From the NCBI GenBank assembly GCA_948567375.1, contig OX419756.1:44804552-44868551 (forward strand): DNA of 64,000 nucleotides, written 5' to 3'. Below, in pieces: positions 12,403 to 25,903 of the stretch. The number at the start of each line of letters is the position of its first letter. The first letter of the stretch is position 1. The notes below the pieces were generated by a model. It saw nothing but the letters and a program-made list of their open reading frames with translations, was not told where the DNA came from and searched no databases. Position numbers and translations under genes: made by a program. The DNA is from Lunularia cruciata (Eukaryota; Streptophyta; Marchantiopsida; Lunulariales; Lunulariaceae).

Positions 12403-13408
12403 GTGTCGCGCGATTACTGCCGGAACGCAGCTGGTTCGTACTTTCGAATTCGTCTGGCACTGCTGAGCCACGCCGGCACTCATGAAAAACTGAAACGATT
12501 TCATGCGCATCGCAACTTGGGACACTATGCCTTTCAACCTTCTGTGAACTTGAAGGAAGCGGCGCTGCTATCTTCTACCAGTTTAGAGGATATCAGCATA
12601 ACAGGACACGGATTTCATGGAGAGAGTGACGGATGCCTTACGTCGAGAGATCGTGCACGAGTACGCCCTTGGAAAGTACAAGATTTGAGGTTCCCTCGGA
12701 AACGATTGGCAGTGGGATTGCCTCCCCTCCTTTCGGGAAATAGATGTCGCGTGGACGTTGACGAGTGTAATGACGGTGCTTCTGGCCCGTTGCAATTTGA
12801 ATGAATGGCGAAAAACCGGATCCTCGCGCCTAAAGGTGTCCACACTAAAATCCTTCAGATTCGGGGCGATATGTGAGAAACTCAAATCACCAGATGTTCG
12901 GCGCTTAGCGCGAGGTTGAACAGCAAGCCAACAGAGTCCAGTCGGTATTTTAGATGTTCTTTGGATCCAGATGCAGAAGACTACAAACGCGCCTTTTCTT
13001 AAGAAGGCCATTTCCAATAGCTACATTACAAATCTCGATGTGGTCGTAGGACACCCCGACTTACTTCGAAACAAGCATTGAGTCTTCCTTAGAGTGGTAG
13101 AAAATAACAAATCAGTAATGAGGATGAGGATCTTTAGCCCTTCCAAGAAAGGTATACAAATCGTTTGTTACAAGGTTTGCATTGTAACAGATCGATCAGA
13201 AAATTTCCCTTTCGGCGGTCTTTCAGTGATGACAACTTTAAGAATCTCATGGAGCTTCTCCAAATCAGCTTCACTTTGGAGAAATAGATATTTCAGGACT
13301 TTCAGACGGTGGACTAAGGACCAAGCTGGTAGTGCACGAGTTCCATCCCATCTTTTATGTCATGCTTTGAAAGTCGATCTAAAAATCTATAAATTAAAGA
13401 GCATGTGA
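12403..13408 (+). pseudogene. Decayed LRR-like coding fragment, copy 2
   Basis: Related to copy 1 at 5998-6790. Shared blocks are LLSGNRCRVDVD (around 12740), EWRKTGSSRLK (around 12805), a CAGCAAGCCAACA block (around 12922) and NLMELLQISFTLEK (around 13240). The reading frame must change several times to follow them, so this is a pseudogene or a badly mutated exon series. The unit spacing between blocks differs between copies, so they are old duplicates and not a recent tandem copy. Confidence 0.45.
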
Positions 13409-14642
13409 TGAAATATTTTAAAAGCTATTGGGTATCAATGAGGAGAATCTTCTTGAGATGTTGTTTGCGATTGATCGAGCACATGCCAGTGAGTAGAACG
13501 CATTATCTCCAAGTACCATTGGATGAATTTATTCGCGCATCCTGGTTTGTATCTTTTCTTCAATAGCTCATGATAAAACCACAGGTTCAAAATATGGGAT
13601 GGCAACCATTGAATTATTCAAATTTAGATATCATAGACCACTCTATGGCACAAGTAGTCGATCTCGAAAGCGTGTTGACTTGGCAATTCAACACGTCCAG
13701 CAGAAGTAGTTGTCAGTGAGATAAAAACTGCATGTTAGTATTATAATTTTTCTAATCTTGTCGGTAAAGCATAGTCAAAGGTGAGAGCAGCAATGCGATT
13801 CAGTGTTTCGAGCAAATGCATTTCTTGCATCGCAATGGTGGGAGTCCAGCGATCGATTGCAATTGACTTCCATATTTCGCTTAAAAACGCAATGGCATGG
13901 ACTATATATGGTAAAAGCCCAGGTAGAGGAGCAGAAGGAGAACGATGAACTGTGCATGTAGTCTTGTAATGCATCAGTTGGTTAACGAGTTGAGCTAGAG
14001 GAAGTGTGGACAATTCTCAGCACCAAAGCGTCACACCCCTTCGAGATCACCATATTAATGCCAGCCCGAGGGTTCCTTTATCCTGTTCTCCTCTCTTCCT
14101 CGTGGGAAGAAAGACTACAGGAGCATGGCTCTCGTGCCAGGCGGTCCTCTCACTCTATTCTTCTCGAAGGCAGTACTGTCGCTGTAAATCAGATGATCAA
14201 GACATTCGACCTATTTACCCCAACTTTACGACCCCTGCGGTAGCGCGCTGATACTGTTCCCTGCTTGGGGTGCAAGCAAGATGTAAATGTCGTATGCATC
14301 GAGTGGCCGACGACTTATGAGTTCGTGTGATTCGGACGATCTATTTTCAGTTTCCTGTCAATGCCTCGGGTGACAGTCATCAATTCCAGATTACTTGGAG
14401 TGCACGTTTAAGTAAAACTGGACCTCGTTAATAGTACTATTGACATCTTCTAACGCACTCTATAAATAATTCCAGGCTGATCCACAATGAACCATCATCA
14501 ACTAGAAATTTCTCTTCAGCGATCCCGAGGCACACGAATTGCAGTGTACGACTCCTTGATCTCACTTGGTCGTTGCTTGTTGTGTCTCAAACTTGGATCC
14601 CCGGGCCAATCTCTCCTTCACAGATTTTTGAACACAAACGCC
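13409..14642. other. Intergenic stretch upstream of the WP-motif gene
   Basis: No convincing gene. A 90-codon minus-strand frame at 13741-14013 has no recognisable motif. The last few hundred bases probably hold the promoter and 5' UTR of the gene starting near 14643 (or 14487); no clear TATA box was picked out. Confidence 0.5.
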
Positions 14643-16985
14643 ATGGAGAGCAATTCGAACATGTCCGTGATATGCATGGCCACGCCAGCTACGACGGAGG
14701 CGTCGAGCAATTCGAGCGCCGGGTGTAGAGGCCTGCGTGTGTCTTGCTTCAAGTTTGGCGGAGGCGAGGAGGGGCAAAAAGAAATTTGTGAGCCGGATTT
14801 GCCTGAGTCCGGGTGGGGACTTTGGAAATTCGAAAGCCAAACAATCGTATGCATGTAGATGTACCGGTACCGGCAACCTTGATGTGGAGAGCTTCCACAA
14901 CAACACTGACGTCTTCAACGAAGGAAGCTCTGATCACTCAAGCGGAAACACGAGCAGTTCATATGGGAAACATAGAAGTGTGATCGGTCGCAGTAGTAGC
15001 GGTAGCGAAGTTTGGCCATCTATAAAAACCAGGTCGAATCCGAGAAGCAATTTTAATAATAAGTATGGAAGCTGCTCGAACCGTAGCAACTCAAATGATG
15101 CACTTGAGTCTGGGAGTGAGTCGTTTTGTGATGAGCACTGGCCCTCGCTGCAGAAAGCCAACTCTACCGCTGATGTTGAGCCATCGGGCATTTTTAAAAA
15201 CGTCCTCAACACAGGAGCTACGCACACGATGGGTGGTCGATGCTCTAGTTTGGACGAATGGAAGATTCAATGGCCCGCCCTCAGTAATGGCACCAGAGGA
15301 TATCCAGGGCATTGGCTGAAAACTACATCATACCAGAGTTCCTGCATTCGTAAAGCCGCAGCTTCAACCAAGCAGGCTCTCTCCTCGCCTTCTGAGGATG
15401 TAATCTACTCATTGCGTAAACTTCAGCTTGACCATGATGACAAAAGGCCTAGAATATCAATGCTCGGCCAAGACTTCGTGGTCACAACATCCATTCAAGA
15501 ACATCTACTTCTCATGATCGCGTTGAGTGGAAAGGTGGCAGACGGTGGTTTTACGAAGCAAAACATCACTAACCTTCCAAAAGTGTTCAAGGGAAGTTTC
15601 ACAGCCTTATCAGCGTTTGTTGCTTTTAAACTGGGGAGAGATGCTCGGCGAGTGCTGTATGAACCAAATGCTGGTGGTAGCTCCGCCATTTCCGAGGTAT
15701 GAATATCTCACGGAATTCGAGATCTTAGAAGTTGACACGGATTCCCAGGTTTTGATGTAGCTGAAGCTGACGTTCAGAATTTAATCATATGCAATATGTG
15801 ATCGTTGCAGTGTCTCTCAGTGGAATATTTCGCCCGACGTTTTCAAGCGATAGACATTGTGACTGAGATGGAGGTAAGGTTGTTCCGAGTTCAAGTCTGA
15901 ACTCACTGGATAGAACTCTAGTTCTCCAGCGTAAAACAGATCGGATACCTGATAAACTATATATGTGCAGGTGGAGTACTGCATGAAGAACTGGAAGAAA
16001 GTGGATTATATATGTACTTTGTATGGGGACAGGGTGGGCGTGTCGGTAACTCGAGCTATGTCATATCCCAATCCAAATGAGTTCTCTGCGGAGTCAGCTT
16101 ATAAACTCCTGTACAAGAAGCTATTTGGTCTGGTGAGTCGAGATGTCCGTAAAGTAAAGCATGACGTATTGATCCTATTGCATTCCAGTTGGGCTGGTAA
16201 GACGTGCAAATCACGAACTATGGACTTATGATCACCATTTTCTGGCTAGAGGCAGAAATATATGTTATCTTCCATAATGATGAAGACTTGCATCAGCTTG
16301 CAACTGAAACATCTATTGGAATAATGGAGAAATTCCACCTGGTGTTTCAGCTCCACAAGAGAGAACTGAAATTGCGAGCTTTGTCTAGATCGTACCGTTC
16401 ATGGTCAAATATGGCAAATGGGAATTGCAATCATTTGTAGATCTGCAAGCATGTATTAGCTCAAAAGAGTTAAAAGTGTTTATGCCATTTCGTTTCAAAT
16501 TCAGGTCGTGGCACGACATGGTGTCAAGAAGAAACATAACTTTTCCAAGTGCATTCTGCATATCTGGTGCGAGACGCATAGTGCTGCCAAGCTTTTGGAG
16601 CTTCTTTATCCGAGTAAGTACATAGAAAACTCATCGGTGATGGTTGATTTCAACCAGTTGCCAAAACTGCATGATCCTATCTGACTAGTCTAGACATGTA
16701 GTGTGGACATGCTATCTTTACTTCACCACCCTTTTGAAGCAAGGTGAGTGCTAGTTTTTGCCCCGGAACAACATAAAACCCCCGGGATCAGATACTCTGC
16801 AACATCAAAATCAAAGGATAACGTTGGAATGTATATGCCGGGCTGCAGAAGTATCCGAGGAGCTGGAACTGATCGACGATGTAATCATGGTGCTCACTGT
16901 AGCTGAAGGCAGACATGGACGTCCAATATTCTACGAGCATAGTCTCAAATTGTCGTTATTAACAGCATCAGCCCCTCTTTCTTGA
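14643..16985 (+). CDS. Conserved plant protein of unknown function with three WP[S/A][L/I] motifs
   Basis: Exons that keep phase: a large exon ending at 15696, then 15811-15873, 15971-16132, 16505-16613, 16702-16743 and 16849-16985 (stop). The amino-terminal half is Ser/Asn/Gly-rich and probably disordered. It carries three similar short motifs, WPSI (15012), WPSL (15139) and WPAL (15271). The carboxy-terminal half is compact and conserved-looking: MEVEYCMKNWKKVDYI, GDRVGVSVTRAM, FSAESAYKLLYKKLFGL, HNFSKCILHIWCETHSAAKL and LIDDVIMVLTVAEG. I recall similar uncharacterised proteins across land plants but no function. The first exon is unresolved: ATG 14643 has a good context (ccATGG), and an acceptor at 14858 would start the big exon. 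The obvious donor at 14788 is out of phase by one; a donor at 14812 fits phase but gives a 47-base intron. Localisation is unknown. Confidence 0.72.
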
Positions 16986-19793
16986 TTATATATTTTACTT
17001 TCCTTCCACACCAAGCAGTACTTTCCATTCATGTATCATGTTTCTCAGAGTTCCAAAAGTGATACACCTTGTGTTTTGAATCCTACATTTCACTGAGAGT
17101 TTTTAAGTTGTAATATGTGCATTAAGTTCTTTTAAGTTCTTCTGCTTTTAAGTTCCTACGATCAACCCAGTTCCTTGGACAAGCATGTTGGCCGAATACA
17201 GCCACTGGCATACTGTAGTTTGCACATTTGTACAGTGCTCTACGAAGGAATAGCAGTAAAGTAGTACCCTGGAAACTAAAAAGCAGAAGACGGAGAGTAA
17301 CAAAGCAGGCTTCGTGGCTCCGTGACAGAGAAGAAGTTAATTCGATACCCGAGCTCCTGAGTTTCTATCCAGGTCGTTAGAGAAACGTTCTGAAAGCAGG
17401 AAACGAATGACCATAACAGGTCAGCAATCTTACGGGACGGACTCTAACTTGAGTGCCCCACACACATGACCATCATGGAGTCAGTCTGTAGCTACAGTAG
17501 TTAAGCATACCGCTTCTTATCCTCGAAAGTGGAACATCATTCAGGACACTTGCAAGGAATTGACAACGTAGTATTAAGGCGAAGAAACGATTCACGAGAG
17601 CTTACAGTAGCTTCACGAGAATTACACTGGAAACAGGAGGCCAAAAACTGTGCAAGTTCTCCTCGAGTCACGGGGTGATTATCATAATGTGCAAAATAAT
17701 GGTCGTAACACTCGGACTTGGGGATTTGGAGAATCATAAGTCACACTTTCGAGAGGTATAATTACACTATTATACACCTGAACACCTTACGTCGTGGGAT
17801 CCTCAACACCGGAGTCGACTATCACATTGGAAGCCCGAGAATTCTGGATACAGAACCATGTATCTGATCCATGATCCACTCACGACTTACGTTTTCATTT
17901 ATAAACGGATGATTGTCAGCCGAAGCACGAGAATGTCATCTCATTTGGGAGCACTGAATCACCGTATCAAGAGGGCCGTTATAAAGCGTTCTGGTGGACA
18001 CTGAGCGTAACACATGAGCGTATGTTCAACATTTAATGTTGTACGTAGTACCGGGGGGGTGACGGCATATGCATGTCTCACTGTTGTGTTAACAGTGTCG
18101 CGTGCATGACATTGAAATGTGTCGAAGTAAACGCACGAGTCTTAGATCAGAGATGGTCTCTCAGAGACGTAGAGCATAGATGCACCCTTTACTAATATGA
18201 ACTTGATTTATGAGTGTAGATTCAGATGCGAATTCGAGTTGTCCACGTGACACACTCTCTATGTGGAAATACAAGTGCCATCCAAGGTCTACTTCGTAAA
18301 TTTTCGTCCATGCCTACTACAGTGCAGTTGGTGGGTTGGTTCTATGACGTTCTTGTCTGGAATTATCACTGCCTTCACATATCTTCTAGTTCGTGAGGTG
18401 GGCGGTCCACACTTCGTAGAGAATTATAAAGAACACTCTGGTGGTCACTTGAACTGTATGCAAATAACATCAGCATGGTCTTGATGATCTCGGTGAGCCG
18501 AGAAACAAAGCCTTGACGAAGGCAAAGTGAAGATAAAGCAGGATTCGGTTTTCACTGCGGTTCAACCCCAGCCGTAAGCTTGATCTGCCATGCAGCGCCA
18601 GCTCAGGCACAAGGCAATCCTCGTCTGCTGCCAAAGGCAACAAGCACAACACGTCTCCTCTGCCGTGTACGCGTCAACAGGTCTGACTGTTGGGAAATTG
18701 GATAATGCTTTCAAGTTAACTGTATGAGACATTTCTCGACGTGACATTCAGGTGTCGACATGGTGAGTTCATCCTGGGTGTTTGTCGCTACCTCATAACA
18801 ATGGTGAGCTCATCGCTGCTATGGAGCAGCCACCTCCGACACCCGAGCTTTCTGACGTCTTTTGATCAAAGCCATGTCTTTGGTCCTAGGAGATTGATCA
18901 TTCAGGACTGTTAGAAAACGAAGGTCCAACGATGGCAGCCAATGCTTTTCTAACAAAAGGCGACTAACCGTGCCCTGAGCTTGGCGGGCAGTAGAGCCGT
19001 GCATACCCCAGGGAAGAATGGATTTTTACTTCGAGACTTGGAGAGTAAATTTTGTCGACACCTGGCTGTCACGTCGATTGATGGATGTACTATTTATTTC
19101 CTCACGATGAGAAGAAAGACAACACAAACCTGAATGAAACAGAAGGAACGAAGTCCAAGAATTTACCAACGAAAGATAAACCTGGATGAACATATGACAA
19201 CCTCTCCGAACCTAATACAACCTTCTTCGACTCAAGATGCCAATGTCGGCTTTCGTGTGATTAGATCGTTACTACCAGAACCACGTAAATGAAACCTTTC
19301 AGATGAAGTTGTGACAGAGAAGGTACAGCACTAGCCTCCCTCTGGTTCTACAAATACAGTCTATTATCGGCAATTTTATCTAGCAAAATTTTTCATGTAT
19401 GATAACCCAGGCCGCTGTCTCACTATGATTATAGGCAACACTCTTCACCTCCGGACACCCATACTCTTTCAGCTTTGCAGCATCTTTGATCTCCAATTTG
19501 AGGACCCACTCTCCGATCTGGATGTGGATCGAATCAAGTTACGTATCCGGAGTTTACAGGGCTCCACGGCCCTTCATCTACAGAGAGCGCCTTACTATCG
19601 TGAAGGTTCAACGGCAAATAAAAAAGTTCTTGCTGAACCTGATTGGGTCGTTCTTATGCGGTTGCGAATCTCTGCTCCTTCCGATGTGTTGACATCGCCA
19701 AGCAAGGACATGCTTGGAGTTACTGGCATAATCACGACCTTCAGTACGTGTCTCAGACACATGGTTGGCTCATGGATAATTTCAGGACATTTT
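16986..19793. other. Intergenic stretch between convergent genes
   Basis: About 2.8 kb between the 3' end of the WP-motif gene and the 3' end of the nickel-family gene, which converge. It presumably holds both 3' UTRs. Only short unconvincing frames are present; a 140-codon plus frame (19395-19817) overlaps the end of the minus-strand gene and looks like chance. Confidence 0.6.
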
Positions 19794-21969
19794 TCAGCCG
19801 AAGAGGCTGATGCCTAAAAACTCCCCGAGAATGAATGCTGATCCCAGGGCGATGGCAATACAGGCAGAACCGAAGGTGAGACGTTTTGTTATGCCTGGTA
19901 CTTTCTTCTGTAATGCCTCGCTGCATGAAGCAATAAAAAGGGTATAGCTACCCATTGCCACCACTGTCCCTATTAGAAACATACCCAGGTATGCAACTCC
20001 AAGGACCCGAGACGGGAGAGCTAGTGCAGGCAAGACCATCAAAAGAGCATCCGGTTGCAAGCCATGAACAACTCCAGTAGCGAAGGTCGCGATATTCCGG
20101 GGCGGTTTCACCCTCGTTCCTTCCTGGGCCATACCTTCGTTACCGCCTCCCTCTACTAACGCATGGACGGGCATTTCATGGGATTCAATGATCCCCATGG
20201 TACCGATTGTAATCAAAGTCAAGCCTACCACTCGGGCAGCCCATGTGCGGATGAGATCTAGGTGCAATTTGTCCTTCAGCAGCAAGAAGACGATACCGAA
20301 TATTACTTGACCAGTGTCATGTCCGCAGCCCCATAATGCTCCAACCGCGGCACTTTCAAACTTGGAGCGTCCAAGGCACAATGGAGCAAGCGCTGCGAGG
20401 TGGTCAGGACCTGTTAAAGTGTGTAGGCACCCAGCTACCAGTCCAGTCCAAGCACTTGCGAGTAGTTGCTTCCTGGCCGGCCCTACGGCGACTTCCTGTA
20501 GAGCATTGCTAGCAAGAGCAAGACTTGGCCTCGTCCGCAACAAGATGCCTACCGCCAAAACTGCAAGTGGCAAAGCTGTCTTACCCTGAAAAGGCCAACG
20601 TACGGAGGACATGTTTAGTTCACTTGACCAAAGTTTCATCTGGTCCTCCACAGACCTGACAATCAAATTCTACCTCCTAAAAATACTGATACACAAACCA
20701 GAATGATGATAAACTACACCTGTTCACTGTAAGGTAGAGCTAACGAAACGTACAACCGTGTGAAGACTTAAGGACATAAAGCACGAAAATGCATTATTCT
20801 TGGAAAATATTATGCAGTCTGCGGCGACGAGCTGCGAGAAAGAAACCATCATCACACAAAAGATGCTTCACTCCACAAGCACTACATTGATGTTCCTTCC
20901 AGAAGAATGAGGAGGAGCACGTTGCCCCAAGTCTATCGGCGAAAGAATCTCATGCACCTCCTGCCATGTCTGCGGGAGATTCCACCAACTCTACAGGCAG
21001 CATAGAGAGCAGATGATTGACTTCCAAGCTGAGTAAAAAGAGGAGTTAGGAGCGTCGAATCTCCAAGAGATATATCCGTTGAATCAACTCCTCAATCACT
21101 GCAACTAAGCATTCAATATTGACGAATCACAGAGAGATGCTAGGGCCTCCAAGTCCAAGTCCAAGTCTCAAAACTTCTACATGACCAACAGACGGCAGCT
21201 AGGATAGAAGGTATGTCAATTGGAGAAAAATCGCAAGGGATTTGAGACGCCTCACTTAAGACGCATGTCATAAAACTCTTCTCGACACAAACGCCAATCC
21301 TATGTCGTCCAACTGACTCAACTTTATGCAACGATTCACACATCGTCGCCTTCCTTTGTCCACAAAAAGACATCTCATCAGGTTGCACATCGATCTAAGA
21401 TTGAAAGCAACTACATAAACTTCACGGTATGAAGTCTGGTCACCCCGTGAACAAAACAAATGATTAAATAACATCCAAACGCGTCAACTTCTCTTGCCAC
21501 TGATTTCCATCAGATGCCATCCATGAAATCGGACTCACGGTGCGTAAGGCATGAAATAGCTTACCAAAGTTCCAAGCCAAGGGAATTTCTTATCTCCGCT
21601 GGTTCCGTTTTCAGGACCGGAACTGCTTTCACCAGAATTTGAACCGTTCTCTGCTCCAATGTGAGCCACAATTTTGGGCGAGTTTCTGGCCAATCCTCGG
21701 CCGGGAGACCTAGACTGTAATCCTCGAACTGGAATAGGACCACTCAATTCGGACTTCACCCATGAGAGTCGGTTTACAACTTGGGATCTTCTACGGGTGT
21801 GTTGACCTCCAAGCTGGAGACAGGGGGGCCTGACTAACGCTGCGTTTCGACGAGTTTCAACACTACATGCTCCTGCAAGGTCCCCAGAACATCCAACAGT
21901 AGCTTGGCCGGATACAGCCAACACGGAATGTGACATGAGTGTCACCTGTGACACCATACGGGCGGCCAT
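19794..21969 (-). CDS. Nickel-transport (NiCoT/HupE-like) family membrane protein, plastid-targeted
   Basis: Two exons, 21565-21969 and 19794-20585, joined in phase 0 through a 979-bp intron (donor TTTG/gtaagc, acceptor ccttttcag/GGT), give 398 aa. Residues 1 to about 135 are rich in Ser, Arg and Ala with few acidic residues, as in a chloroplast transit peptide. The mature part has several hydrophobic segments and the family signatures HTLTGPDHLAAL (H190, D196, H197; compare HX4DH), GCGHDTGQVIFG (about 221) and HGLQPDALLMVLPAL (about 309). It aligns along its length with the Arabidopsis high-affinity nickel-transport family protein At2g16800 as I remember it. A role in metal (Ni or Co) movement in plastids is inferred from family membership; plant members are not well characterised. 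Start chosen at ATG 21969; a second ATG is four codons on. Confidence 0.92.
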
Positions 21970-24900
21970 CTTAGCCAACAGCAACACCAGTTCTAAAACA
22001 AACCACCAACTTCCACTTCTCCTCTCCCAATTCTATCCGCCCCGATTCGATTCGCCTGTCAAGAGTCCCACTCCGTCGTCCACAACACAACCTGCAGCTC
22101 CTGCAAACAATCGCCTGCTAAGGAGATCCGAAGTCTACCAGCGTCGCGCATCATGTTCCTCCCCCGACCGAGAGACGCCTGCAAATGTTGGGCATCTTCG
22201 TCCGCTCTCTAATTCCCGACGATACACCTCGTCAACACCACGACCTCTTCTCCTCTCAACGCATGGAACCGAACGATCAAAGTGCCACCAACAAGAACAA
22301 CAACATCAGCAGCAGCAGGCTAATCCAAAACGTGCCCGGAGCTCCACGAGATCCTCCTCCACAGCGGAATTCGTACCCTCCCTACTGACTGGCTCGAGTT
22401 GCGGATGCAAGATCAGCTCTCCCTCGACCTCGCGGCTTTTTTAGGTCTTTCTATTCCTTCCCGGTCGTGACTCTTTTAGCGGGACTTTATCCCATTCGGA
22501 CACACCGACATCTTCTCGGTCAAATCTCTCCTTTGCAGTTGTACTGCGACTGACTGTACACTACTGTACCTTATTTTACTGTAGTTTAGTCCTAACCACG
22601 TGGACCCTTTCATTCTGTGCTGTACACGTCCACGATATTCTACTCTACATCGGGTGTGCCGAACACGTGCTATTGTTTAATCATTTCCTCCGTGCCCAAC
22701 TGCTCCCGTAAGTCTTCGTTCCTTCCCATTGCTCGAGGGGTGTTCGACACCTCATTTCTTCTTAAGTTGAGTCTCTTGATTGTGTTTAGCGTACGTACTT
22801 AGCACAGTGAGAAAAAGTTGAAGTGCTGTGTTGATGAGTTAGGGAGTCATAGTGCACCGAAATGATGACCTCTTATCTGATCTGATCTTATTGCAAGGCG
22901 GTAGAAGAAATAGGGAAATCTGGTGGGACCTTTGAGAGAGAGAGAAGCAAAAGATTATACTGCGGGACCTTGTTTGATTCTTAACTAAGGCTAATGATGT
23001 AGAGTGAACTCGTTTAGATAATACAAGCGGGCTCTTAAGTAATGATGAGAACATGGTGCAAATATATTTTGGTCGCTCTTTTCTCTCCTATCAATGGATC
23101 AAAACGAGTCTAATTTTGTATCGTCCTCTTCATTGAAGAGCATAGAATCCCCGAAAGTGAAGCATTCTAAATAAAATGAAAAGCTAGGTAACTTCAGGTT
23201 ATTGACATGTTTCAATAAGTAGTCATCAGTCGTAACTAGGACATAAAATAATGAGATGATATCCTAGGAGAACACAATAAACTTAAACGTTGCGAAAACT
23301 CTTGCAAGTTGCTTCTTCTCTTTCTTTGAGTACCTTGGGTGGATCATAAAGATAATTTCTTCAATCTGGCCTCTTTTCTTGGGTATATTTGATCGGCAAG
23401 GTAGAGTCCACTCACCGAGGTAGAGTCCACTCCAAATGACATAAAATCTATGATTATATCTGCATAAGTTTGATAAGAATAGGAGACTAATGACTGATAA
23501 AGAGGTAGCTTCTCAATTGCAGAGCACATTGGTTTTCTTCAGAACTTTCAACGTTAAAAAAGTAAACGAAGAACTCGCACAATCATTTTCTAATGAAGGA
23601 CTCCCATGGGCTACTTGTACGAAGCTTTCTCCCAACCTATTTACTTCCTGCCACAGTAGACATAAAGTCTTGAACCACTTTTTTTTTTCTCTCTGTCTTG
23701 ATACTTTAATGAGATGAAAATCATTCAGTCATCGGCGATGGGAATTGGGCACAGAACCTCACGGTTCTTCATTCTCATGCTTCTGGATGATATTCATTCT
23801 TCTCCATAATGCAATGATTGAGGAAGTTGATTGCAGCCCGCGTCGTCGCTTCTTCGTCCTGTGTGCTGTTTCCTGAAGAACGCTGGATGTCTTCCCTGTT
23901 CCAAGAACATTCATCTTGTTGGGAAATGATTGGGTGCGAGCTGGTAGCATGGAGGAGAGTGGGCTCAAACTTAGTACTGTTGGTGGTCGAAAAGAACAAG
24001 GGCACAAGTGCAGGTCTGCGCTTGATCTTGGTCTTCTTGCTACAGTATCCTGGCAACAAAACGGCTACACGTTCTTGATTCTTCGTCATCTTCTAACCTG
24101 GGAATTGTAGGTCTCGAGAGTGTAAAGTGAACCCGATGACTTGGTGTAGATACTGCAAAGGAATTAAGTAAGAACTTTCATATCGGAACTAGTGTCTGTC
24201 TAAATAAACGATGTACATGTTCTCCAAGCGTCCATCGGAAGACCGGATAGCACTAATCTGGGAACCACGAACAGGAAGTGAACAAACCTTTAGTGGATCT
24301 GTAGGGACTCTGCATCAGTGCAAAAGTCCATCGTGGCAATGTTTTGAACTCCTCGACTCGAGGGTGTAGGACTCCACAAATTTGCTTGCCAGTCCAGGAT
24401 ATCCGCCTTGCTGCTTGGCATCCAATGATCCTGTCACTGTGAATTGTATTCAAATTCCACCTATTCGCCAGTCTCGCTGTTCGAGGTTACCGTATAAATA
24501 TGTAAATTAAGACTCGCAATCACCTCTGCTCGCAACTTGCCAAGAGTTCTTGTTACTGTTTTGCAAAACAATCCGCTGAATTGATTTTATTGTTTTCCAG
24601 AGTATTACTCTGGTATAGATCCATCTGGATGTCTACCTGCTCGCTTAAGCAGAGTATCTGTGCGTCTCGTATTCAGACCCCATCCTTTGGCTTGCCTTGT
24701 GCCGGGTGCCCGCAACTTATCATACACTTCGTCAAGCCCCTTTCTCCTCGCATACTGCCTAATGCCAGGAACAATGTATATGACTGTGTACATGCTCGCT
24801 GTAGGAAGAAACACATTCTTATTAAGGTGTTTGTTAATTACCTGGATCGACTCTATCGGGGGTTAGCCCCATCTTACCATCCTTCGTGTTTCCTACGCGG

Positions 24901-25903
24901 TCGCCCTTTCTGATCGTGTGGATTCCTTGTTTCTTTCTCTCTCGGTTGTTGCAAGAACTAGTACTTTCAGATTGAGAAATGGAATATACTCAATGTAGAC
25001 ATTCCTTCCTTGCAGGTTCTCGTTCTCACTTGTTTCAATAGGTAGGAAGGGGACTATGACTGCCTCAACCCCGGCAGGAAATGCCTATATATCAGATATT
25101 TTCACATGCAGACCCGAAGATATGAGAACTACTGTTGCCAGTGACAGTTGCGTTTTTCTCCGACATTTTACCACATGCAGATATGAAGGGATGAAAATTA
25201 CTGTGGCCAGTGACAGTTGCGTTTTCCTCCGAATTACTTCTGTAATGTGCAGCCCATGACGAGCTGTTTATATAGACAGTTCCACTTTCATGCAAGCCAA
25301 CCTTTCTCATCACGAACACTCAAATATCAAACTATGATCACTGTAGTTTAAGTGAAATCGTCGACAGAGGGAGTATAGAAACGCAGGTCAATAAACTGGT
25401 ACGATTCAACTCAGAGACAGCCTTTTGTTTCCAGCTAACATGTCCTGATTCCAGCTGGTCCCCCGGATCTCTTGGATGCGTGAAATCCATAACCTTTCCA
25501 AACTACAAAAGCTCCAAACCTTATATGCGAGAGAAAATTGATTGATATTGATCTCAACTCAGTGCCGGAAAGTTGAAGAAAAATGAGAATGTACTTGACA
25601 TAAGTTTCATCTGTTCTTGCAGGCAAAAGAAGCCGCAAAATCCTCTAGGCGGGGTAGAAAATTGCTATTCAGCTACACCCATATCAGTTCACATACTATT
25701 TGCACGCTCAACTTGAGATATGAGTTTCTCGGTTAACATTCGTTAGCCCTATTGCACGGTTCTATTCAAAGGGAAAAGGTGGCGACGACATGTCGTCAAT
25801 GGCAACAACGGTGACTCGTAAACTTGAGACTCTAATTACGCTCGTCTCTTCCCCATTTATATGGAAACAAAGGCCGATGTCCAATATGGAACACAGTGCC
25901 GCT
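21970..25903. other. Intergenic stretch
   Basis: Includes the 5' flank of the nickel-family gene (about 21970-22500, rich in CA and Ser/Pro-like codons antisense) and the 3' flank of SYP61. No gene was recognised. It holds a 69-bp in-frame tandem duplication at 25103-25240 and one copy of a dispersed segment at 24862-24912 that recurs at 28826-28872. Confidence 0.55.
25103..25240 (+). repeat. 69-bp tandem duplication
   Basis: Two diverged copies start with CACATGCAG at 25103 and 25172. The second half of each (CCAGTGACAGTTGCGTTTT) is nearly identical. The period is a multiple of three, and both copies lie in one 67-codon open frame (25056-25259) of no known type. Confidence 0.75.

Noticed and set aside
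13741-14013. 90-codon minus-strand frame
   Set aside because: Reasonable composition but no motif, no splice partners and it crosses the upstream flank of a plus-strand gene.
21935-22444. 169-codon plus-strand frame
   Set aside because: Antisense to exon 1 and the 5' flank of the nickel-family gene; Ser/Thr/Gln-rich with no domain.
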